A stretch of 48,384 nucleotides of DNA, from positions 1 through 48,384 of the forward strand of contig NZ_QFFZ01000026.1 of NCBI RefSeq assembly GCF_004369225.1, read 5' to 3'. This stretch comes from Pelotomaculum propionicicum (lineage in GTDB: Bacteria > Bacillota > Desulfotomaculia > Desulfotomaculales > Pelotomaculaceae). This document shows, piece after piece, positions 41,569 to 48,384 of this stretch (positions within the stretch are counted from its first letter, which is position 1; each line of letters starts with the position of its first letter). Under the pieces are notes generated by a model that was not told the origin of the DNA, did no database searches, and was given only the letters and a program-made list of their open reading frames with translations. Both the position numbers and the translations under genes were made by a program.

Positions 41569-41850
41569 ATGTATCGCCTTTTAAATGTGATGGAAATTCT
41601 GGTAGACGAGACTATCGATGAAATACTAAGGGCCAACAAGGATATCTGCGGCTGTGACCGGTGCAGGCTGGATCTGAGCGCGGTGGCCCTCAATAACCTC
41701 CCCACCATCTATGTGGTGACAACTGAAGGAGAAGTTTTGAAAAGGACCAATTCCTTGAAGCAGCAGTTTAAAGTCGATATCATCCGGGCTCTGACTGAAG
41801 CCCTGGAAGTTGTACGGAAAAACCCGCATCATGCCAAAGCTGATGCCTGA
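41569..41850 (+). CDS. ComFB-family late competence protein
   Basis: 93 residues matching the ComFB family: a VMEILVDETIDEIL helix, CGCDRCRLDLSAVALNNLPTIYV with three Cys, and a helical tail. In Bacillus comFB sits in the competence operon but its function is unclear, and homologues in other phyla bind second messengers. GAAGGGAGATG precedes the ATG. Between bioY and coaX. Confidence 0.85.
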   Translation: MYRLLNVMEILVDETIDEILRANKDICGCDRCRLDLSAVALNNLPTIYVVTTEGEVLKRTNSLKQQFKVDIIRALTEALEVVRKNPHHAKADA

Positions 41851-41919
41851 GCAGGAGGCTGATATTGCGCAGGCTTTGCCACTTTGGTAGAATGGTCTAT
41901 AGCAATAGGGAAAGTGGTG

Positions 41920-42696
41920 ATGTCCATGATCCTGGTTTTTGATGTGGGTAATACAAATATAGTTTTAGGCGTTTTTGACGGAAATAAACTGGTTGCTAAC
42001 TGGCGCTTGTCTACAAACCGCCACCGTACATCCGATGAATACGGCATCACGCTGAAAGAATTGTTCTCCTTTTCCGGCATCGGGATGAACCTGATTAAAT
42101 CTGTGGTTATTTCCACTGTTGTGCCGCCGTTAACTTTTACCCTGGAAAGAGTCTGCCAGAAATATTTCAACCTGACCCCGCTGGTGGTCGGCCCGGGCAT
42201 AAAAACAGGGCTTTCGATTAAGTATGAAAATCCCAGGGAAGTCGGCGCGGACCGGATTGTAAACGCGGTGGCGGGCATAGAAAAGTACGGCGCCCCCCTC
42301 ATTATTGTTGATTTTGGCACAGCTACCACTTATTGCGCTATAAATGCCAAGGGTGAATATCTGGGCGGGGCCATAGCACCCGGCATCAGCATTTCAACAG
42401 AAGCCTTGTTTGAAAGGGCAGCCAAACTGCCGCGGGTTGAAATAGCAAAGCCACAGGCGATAATCGGGAAAAACACTGTAAATGCCATGCAGGCCGGAAT
42501 CTTTTACGGGTTTGTCGGGCAGGCGGACGAAATTATCAGGCGGATGAAAAAAGAGCTGGGTGAAAATACTAAAATTATCGCAACAGGCGGGCTGGCCTCG
42601 CTGATAGCGCAGGAAAGCATGTATATAGAAAAAGTCGACCCGTTTCTGACCTTGTATGGGCTGCGGCTTATTTACGAGAGGAATGTGCAGCGTTGA
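41920..42696 (+). CDS. coaX: Type III pantothenate kinase
   Basis: First step of CoA synthesis from pantothenate; type III enzymes need a monovalent cation and are not inhibited by CoA. About 258 residues. [16 protein letters not shown] is the phosphate-1 motif, [23 protein letters not shown] and [14 protein letters not shown] follow, and ATGGLASLI closes the ASKHA fold. ATG 41920 (AGGGAAAG upstream) or ATG 41926 are both possible. Its TGA overlaps the dusB TTG by 4 nt. It takes up the product of the panBCD genes 12 kb upstream. Confidence 0.96.
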   Translation: MSMILVFDVGNTNIVLGVFDGNKLVANWRLSTNRHRTSDEYGITLKELFSFSGIGMNLIKSVVISTVVPPLTFTLERVCQKYFNLTPLVVGPGIKTGLSIKYENPREVGADRIVNAVAGIEKYGAPLIIVDFGTATTYCAINAKGEYLGGAIAPGISISTEALFERAAKLPRVEIAKPQAIIGKNTVNAMQAGIFYGFVGQADEIIRRMKKELGENTKIIATGGLASLIAQESMYIEKVDPFLTLYGLRLIYERNVQR

Positions 42697-43661
42697 AGAT
42701 AGGTCCCGTTGAACTGGAGAACCCGGTGATAGCCGCTCCCATGGCGGGTATCACGGACAGAGCCTTCCGGATTTTAGCCAGAGAAGCCGGCTGCAGCCTG
42801 GTCTACACCGAAATGGTTAGCGACCAGGCTCTTTTATATGGGAACCCCAAAACCTGCAGCCTGCTGGACATATCGGGCGAGGCCGGCCCCGTCAGTATGC
42901 AAATCTTTGGCTCCGACCCCGGCTATATGGCTGAAGCCGCGGAAATTGTGGCCGGCCGCGGCGCCTGGATCATAGACATTAACATGGGCTGCCCGACACC
43001 GAAAATAGTTAAAAACGGTGAAGGTTCAGCCCTGATGAGGAGTCCGGAGAAGGCGGCCGCGATAGTCAAGGCAGTTGTGCGGCGGGTAAAGATACCCGTG
43101 ACAGTTAAGATGCGCAAAGGCTGGGACGAGTCATCGGTGAACGCGGTGGAGCTAGCCCGCCTGGTGGCGGAGGCGGGAGTGTGCGCGGTAACGGTGCACG
43201 GGCGCACCCGCTCCCAGTTTTACACTGGGAAAGCGGACTGGGGGATCATTGCCGAAGTAAAAAAAGCAGTGGACGTGCCGGTAACCGGCAACGGGGACAT
43301 CTGGCACCCCGCAGACTGCCTGGCCATGATGGAACAGACGGGCTGTGACGCTGTTATGATCGGCCGGGCTGCGCTGGGCAATCCCTGGATTTTTTCGCAG
43401 GCTGTACACTTTTTAAAAACAGGTGAACTGCTGCCCGGCCCAACCCTTGAAGAAAGGGTTGCCATGGCATTGAGGCATTTTCACCTGCTGGTGGAAATAA
43501 AGGGTGAGGACGTGGCGGTGCGGGAAATGCGCAAACACGCCGCCTGGTATATGAAAGGACTGCCCGGGGCGGCCCGCCTGAGGGATTTAATTAATAAGGC
43601 CAAGTCTCAGCGGGAGATTAAAGATTTGTTGGAAGGCTTGGTAGTACAATCTAATGGATGA
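42693..43661 (+). CDS. dusB: tRNA-dihydrouridine synthase (DusB-type)
   Basis: FMN-dependent reduction of uridine to dihydrouridine in tRNA. 322 residues. [12 protein letters not shown] binds [23 protein letters not shown] contains the catalytic Cys, TVKMRKGWD and [10 protein letters not shown] are barrel motifs and [13 protein letters not shown] is the second phosphate loop; the helical C-terminal domain is complete. The TTG start overlaps the coaX stop, indicating translational coupling. Confidence 0.94.
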   Translation: MKIGPVELENPVIAAPMAGITDRAFRILAREAGCSLVYTEMVSDQALLYGNPKTCSLLDISGEAGPVSMQIFGSDPGYMAEAAEIVAGRGAWIIDINMGCPTPKIVKNGEGSALMRSPEKAAAIVKAVVRRVKIPVTVKMRKGWDESSVNAVELARLVAEAGVCAVTVHGRTRSQFYTGKADWGIIAEVKKAVDVPVTGNGDIWHPADCLAMMEQTGCDAVMIGRAALGNPWIFSQAVHFLKTGELLPGPTLEERVAMALRHFHLLVEIKGEDVAVREMRKHAAWYMKGLPGAARLRDLINKAKSQREIKDLLEGLVVQSNG

Positions 43662-43762
43662 GTATAAGGCGCTAAAAGTGCAGTAATAAAGAGAAATAAA
43701 AATATTACTAAAACACCTGTGGCCACTTGAAAAAGGCCTTATTTTTTTGATAAAATTTGTCT

Positions 43763-43780
43763 GTACACAACTTTGTGCAC
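43763..43780. promoter_or_regulatory. Near-palindrome before the HTH gene
   Basis: GTACACAA (43763-43770) and TTGTGCAC (43773-43780) are inverse with one mismatch. It lies in the promoter region of the HTH gene at 43825 and is a candidate autoregulatory operator. A weak GGCC...GGCC hairpin with T-run (about 43720-43748) ends the dusB transcript upstream. Confidence 0.5.
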
Positions 43781-43824
43781 ATATATATTGATTTAACGGT
43801 TAAAATAACATAGAGGTAGATTCT

Positions 43825-44349
43825 ATGGAACTGATCCGTTTAGGAGATAAGATCATCAGCCGGCGTAAAATTGACCAGGCTGTGGGAGAAATCCTTAGCC
43901 TGAGGGCTAGAGGTCTCTCTCAAACCGAGGTTGCCGCAAGGCTGGGCGTAGACCGGACCTTGGTCTGCCGCCTGGAAAGCCTCGGAGAGATTAGAAAAGG
44001 CCGCGGGCTTGCGGTAATAGGGTTCCCCATTCTGAATAAAAAAGAGGTAGAGGACGCTCTGGAGCAGGAAGGAGTCGACCTTGTTTTTCTGATGTCTGTG
44101 GGGGAGTACTGGGAGTTTTTAAAGCAAAAAAGCGGTCTTGACATATTCGATTTCGTAATGGAAATGATAGCAAAGGTACATACTTATGACCAGTTGATAG
44201 TTATAGGTTCAGATCAGCGGATAAAGATTTTTGAGGCTGTATTGAACAAGGAAGTTGTAGGCTTTGAAATCGGTGAGTCGCCTATTCAGGAAGACAGGTT
44301 TGTTGAAATAGATAAGATAGTGCAGCTAGTGCGGGCTATTAAAGGATAG
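43825..44349 (+). CDS. HTH-domain protein of unknown target
   Basis: 174 residues. An N-terminal helix-turn-helix (LRARGLSQTEVAARLGVDRTLVCRLESLGEI) is joined to an alpha/beta domain of about 115 residues (GLAVIGFPI..EGVDLVFLMSVGEY..YDQLIVIGSDQ) that I do not recognise; it looks like a small ligand- or nucleotide-binding fold. AGAGGTAGA precedes the ATG. The acyl-ACP-reductase-like gene follows after 11 nt, so the pair forms an operon, and the regulator may control it and itself through the palindrome at 43763. Confidence 0.75.
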   Translation: MELIRLGDKIISRRKIDQAVGEILSLRARGLSQTEVAARLGVDRTLVCRLESLGEIRKGRGLAVIGFPILNKKEVEDALEQEGVDLVFLMSVGEYWEFLKQKSGLDIFDFVMEMIAKVHTYDQLIVIGSDQRIKIFEAVLNKEVVGFEIGESPIQEDRFVEIDKIVQLVRAIKG

Positions 44350-44360
44350 GGGGATAATTG

Positions 44361-45452
44361 TTGCAGAACTTTGCTTTTATGATCCACCCCACTAACGCGG
44401 GGGATGTCGCTAAAAAATTTAAATTCGCACGGTTTATTCCCGACCAGTTGATTGAACGGGCCTTTGCCATGCTCCCTTCTATGGAAGTCGCTCATATTAC
44501 GGGGATTCGCTCTGCGCACGCGGAGACAGAGGGTTGGTTTATAGCATGTCCCCTTACGACCAGGTTGATTATGAGCCTGCCCCAGGATTATGTTATAAAA
44601 AAGATCATCCAGGGGGGCCGTGTGGCAGAAAAACTGGGTGCCAAAATATTTGGCCTGGGTGCTTTCACCAAGGTGGTCGGCGACGCGGGGATAACCGTGG
44701 CCGCCAATTTAAATATCCCTGTTACCACCGGCAACAGCTATACTGTCGCCACGGCCGTCGAAGCGACCAAGGCGGCGGCAGGGATGATGGGCCACGACTT
44801 GAAAAAGTCGACCGTTGTAATTCTTGGCGCAACAGGTTCCATTGGGCGGGTATGCGCCATGATGCTGGCCGGGGAAGTGTGCAATATGACCCTGGTGGCG
44901 CGGGATGAGCGCAAACTGGAGGACCTCGCGTCAAAAATCCTTTATGATACCGGGCTTGCTGTAAAGGTGACTGCCGATACGAAAAAGGCCCTGGGTTCCG
45001 GAGATATTATAATTACTGTCACCAGTGCGGTTGATACCGTAATTGAACCTGAGGACCTTAAAGCAGGCGCCGTGGTTTGTGACGTGGCCCGGCCTAGGGA
45101 CGTGTCAAAGCGGGTGGCTGAGGTGCGCCATGACGTGCTCGTCATTGAGGGAGGCGTGGTAGAAGTTCCCGGAGATGTGAATTTTAATCTGAATTTCGGT
45201 TTTCCGCCGGGGACTGCTTACGCTTGTATGGCGGAAACCATGATTTTGTCTCTGGAAAACCGTTACGAAAGCTACACCCTGGGAAGGGAACTGACCATCA
45301 AGCAGGTAGAAGAAATTTCCGGCCTGGCTAAAAAGCACGGCTTTAAATTGGCAGGATTTCGCAGTTTCGGCAGAGCTGTTACAAGCGAAGAAATCAAGGA
45401 AATCAAGCTGCGGGCCGCAGGAAGCCGGCTCATCCCAGCTTTGGCAAAATAG
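44361..45452 (+). CDS. Acyl-ACP reductase (AAR)-like oxidoreductase
   Basis: 363 residues. Strong resemblance to cyanobacterial long-chain acyl-ACP reductase: LGAKIFGLGAFTKVVGDAG, PVTTGNSYTVATAVEA, Rossmann loop ILGATGSIGRVCAMML, EGGVVEVPGDVNFN, and ACMAETMIL with Cys289 at the catalytic thioester position, followed by GRELTIKQVEEI. The N-terminus also fits (FAFMIHPTNAGDVA). The family reduces acyl-ACP or acyl-CoA to aldehyde; the substrate here is unknown. TTG 44361 with AGGGGGA (44348-44354) is preferred; TTG 44358 is possible. Coupled to the upstream HTH gene. Confidence 0.85.
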   Translation: MQNFAFMIHPTNAGDVAKKFKFARFIPDQLIERAFAMLPSMEVAHITGIRSAHAETEGWFIACPLTTRLIMSLPQDYVIKKIIQGGRVAEKLGAKIFGLGAFTKVVGDAGITVAANLNIPVTTGNSYTVATAVEATKAAAGMMGHDLKKSTVVILGATGSIGRVCAMMLAGEVCNMTLVARDERKLEDLASKILYDTGLAVKVTADTKKALGSGDIIITVTSAVDTVIEPEDLKAGAVVCDVARPRDVSKRVAEVRHDVLVIEGGVVEVPGDVNFNLNFGFPPGTAYACMAETMILSLENRYESYTLGRELTIKQVEEISGLAKKHGFKLAGFRSFGRAVTSEEIKEIKLRAAGSRLIPALAK

Positions 45453-45477
45453 GACCAGGAATTAAATGCCTGTGGAT

Positions 45478-45510
45478 AAGATGGCCTTGACAAAGTTAGG
45501 CCATCTTCTT
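45478..45510 (+). terminator. Terminator after the AAR-like gene
   Basis: AAGATGGCCT (45478-45487) pairs perfectly with AGGCCATCTT (45498-45507), followed by CTTATAAT. Confidence 0.7.
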
Positions 45511-45630
45511 ATAATGTTTAGGAAAAGAAAGGCGCCTGGCTTTGCAAAATCAAGTCATTTTTTTTAAGCCGGGCCGGTAAATTAGCGGCGAAAAAATTGG
45601 TGTACCGGTAGTTTTATCGTTGCACTATAC

Positions 45631-45664
45631 AAGCACTGCAAAGGGAGTTTTTTGCAGTGCTTTA
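45631..45664 (+). terminator. Strong hairpin upstream of greA
   Basis: AAGCACTGCAAA (45631-45642) pairs with TTTGCAGTGCTT across a short loop, one of the most stable hairpins in the window, with only a short T-run. It may be a second terminator or a leader structure of greA. The 310-nt gap holds no gene. Confidence 0.5.
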
Positions 45665-45761
45665 AGTGTACTAAGGGCCTTTTTGCTCTGGTATCGCATA
45701 ATAAAAGGGGTAAGACATATATTGTTTTGTAATGTATTCCAGAGGTAAGGAGACTAAGTTG

Positions 45762-47784
<2,023 letters not shown>

Positions 47785-47870
47785 TGTCAAGCATACATAG
47801 GCCAGGTTGGCTCCGCCAGCCTGGCTTCATTACTTCAGAAGAATAACATAAATTTCCTGCAGGTAATTTG

Positions 47871-47899
47871 TTGACAAGCTGAATTCCAAGTGTTAAGAT
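47871..47899 (+). promoter_or_regulatory. rRNA operon promoter P1
   Basis: TTGACA (47871-47876), 17-bp spacer, TAAGAT (47894-47899). The first of three tandem promoters before 16S rRNA. Confidence 0.85.
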
Positions 47900-47985
47900 A
47901 AGCTTCCGGCTGCGCTGAACGGCGCAAATGGAAAAGAATTTGAAAGGTCCAAAATGTGTCGAAAAAGTTACCAGTAAGTACCTGG

Positions 47986-48014
47986 TTGACAAGCTGGACC
48001 TGGAGTGTTAAAAT
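47986..48014 (+). promoter_or_regulatory. rRNA operon promoter P2
   Basis: TTGACA (47986-47991), 17-bp spacer, TAAAAT (48009-48014). Sequence around it repeats that of P1 (TTGACAAGCTG, AGTGTTAA), 115 bp apart. Confidence 0.87.
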
Positions 48015-48075
48015 GGAATTCCCGATTGCGCCGAAAAGTGCGGCGGTGGGAACCAAATTAAAGGAATATACTGGC

Positions 48076-48104
48076 TTGACAACAGTAATCCTTTATGGTA
48101 ACAT
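48076..48104 (+). promoter_or_regulatory. rRNA operon promoter P3
   Basis: TTGACA (48076-48081), 17-bp spacer, TAACAT (48099-48104), 90 bp after P2. A GGGGCGCTGA...TCAGCCCC hairpin (about 48113-48137) and the leader leading to 16S rRNA follow. Confidence 0.8.
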
Positions 48105-48266
48105 AATAACCCGGGGCGCTGAGAAGATATCAGCCCCAAAGCAACCGGTCTTTGAAAACTAAACAGTGGATGGATGGAAAAGAAACACATGACTCTCGTC
48201 AAGCGAAAGCTAACGAAGAGTAATTCCGAAACAACAACAAGAGCTAGAAATCGAATTTTTCAAATA

Positions 48267-48384
48267 TAATTGGAGAGTTTGATCCTGGCTCAGGACGAAC
48301 GCTGGCGGCGTGCTTAACACATGCAAGTCGAACGGTCCAGCACTCAACTTAGTGCTCATAAGATATAGAGTTTTAATTAGAGGA
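48267..48384 (+). rRNA. 16S ribosomal RNA, 5' end (cut by window edge)
   Basis: GAGAGTTTGATCCTGGCTCAG and then GACGAACGCTGGCGGCGTGC are the universal 16S start, with ACATGCAAGTCGAACGG before V1. The 5' end is set by alignment to E. coli numbering and is accurate to a few bases. The V1 part (from about 48334) contains a hairpin AGCACT-CAACTT-AGTGCT and remains variable to the edge, longer than usual. Confidence 0.97.

Overview
The window looks like a chromosomal segment of an anaerobic, spore-lineage Firmicute close to Pelotomaculum/Desulfotomaculum (Peptococcaceae-type). This rests on the content: a trimeric bifurcating-type [FeFe] hydrogenase beside a sensory [FeFe] hydrogenase and a SpoIIE/PP2C-type phosphatase, a CotJC-like spore-coat remnant, frequent GTG/TTG starts with strong Shine-Dalgarno sites, and a 16S rRNA whose V1 region appears enlarged, as known in the Desulfotomaculum group. 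The genus is inference.

Bases 1-11,300 are an AT-richer, worn accessory region. It holds a GGDEF diguanylate cyclase, a 1641-residue SF1 helicase-nuclease resembling single-gene Hhe-type defence proteins, and pieces of an HD-domain gene on both sides of that helicase. An intact YwgA-like gene follows, then a CotJC remnant, a truncated Crp/Fnr regulator, a transposase remnant fused to a 97-bp copy of a gene found 3.5 kb downstream, a VUT/YhhQ transporter and a truncated amidase. Two segments (about 50 bp and about 140 bp) are duplicated on either side of the helicase.

Bases 11,300-16,300 carry a decayed molybdopterin-related cluster (truncated NTP-transferase/HD protein, MPT-binding protein, frameshifted histidine phosphatase), a MarR regulator with operator-bearing promoters and its nitroreductase, an L,D-transpeptidase and an orphan NuoE-like ferredoxin. 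Bases 16,300-24,700 are the hydrogen-metabolism locus: XRE-cupin regulator, sensory hydrogenase HydS, PP2C phosphatase, then hydC-hydB-hydA behind their own promoter.

From 24,700 on the genes are mainly housekeeping and GC-richer: CCA-adding-type nucleotidyltransferase; DUF2520 (PanG-like)-panB-panC-panD for pantothenate, behind a leader with an attenuator-like hairpin; nadB and nadC for NAD; a THUMP-type RNA methyltransferase; a lipoprotein resembling a degenerate zinc peptidase; an MBOAT/SGNH acylation pair; birA and bioY, each with a BirA-box-like site; comFB-like; coaX and dusB; an HTH regulator with an acyl-ACP-reductase-like enzyme; greA and lysS. The window ends in an rRNA operon with three tandem promoters and the 5' end of 16S rRNA. 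CoA precursor genes (panG?/B/C/D, coaX), biotin control and NAD synthesis are thus grouped close together. Palindromic GGGGACA and CAGAATTC repeats are scattered through the gaps of this half.
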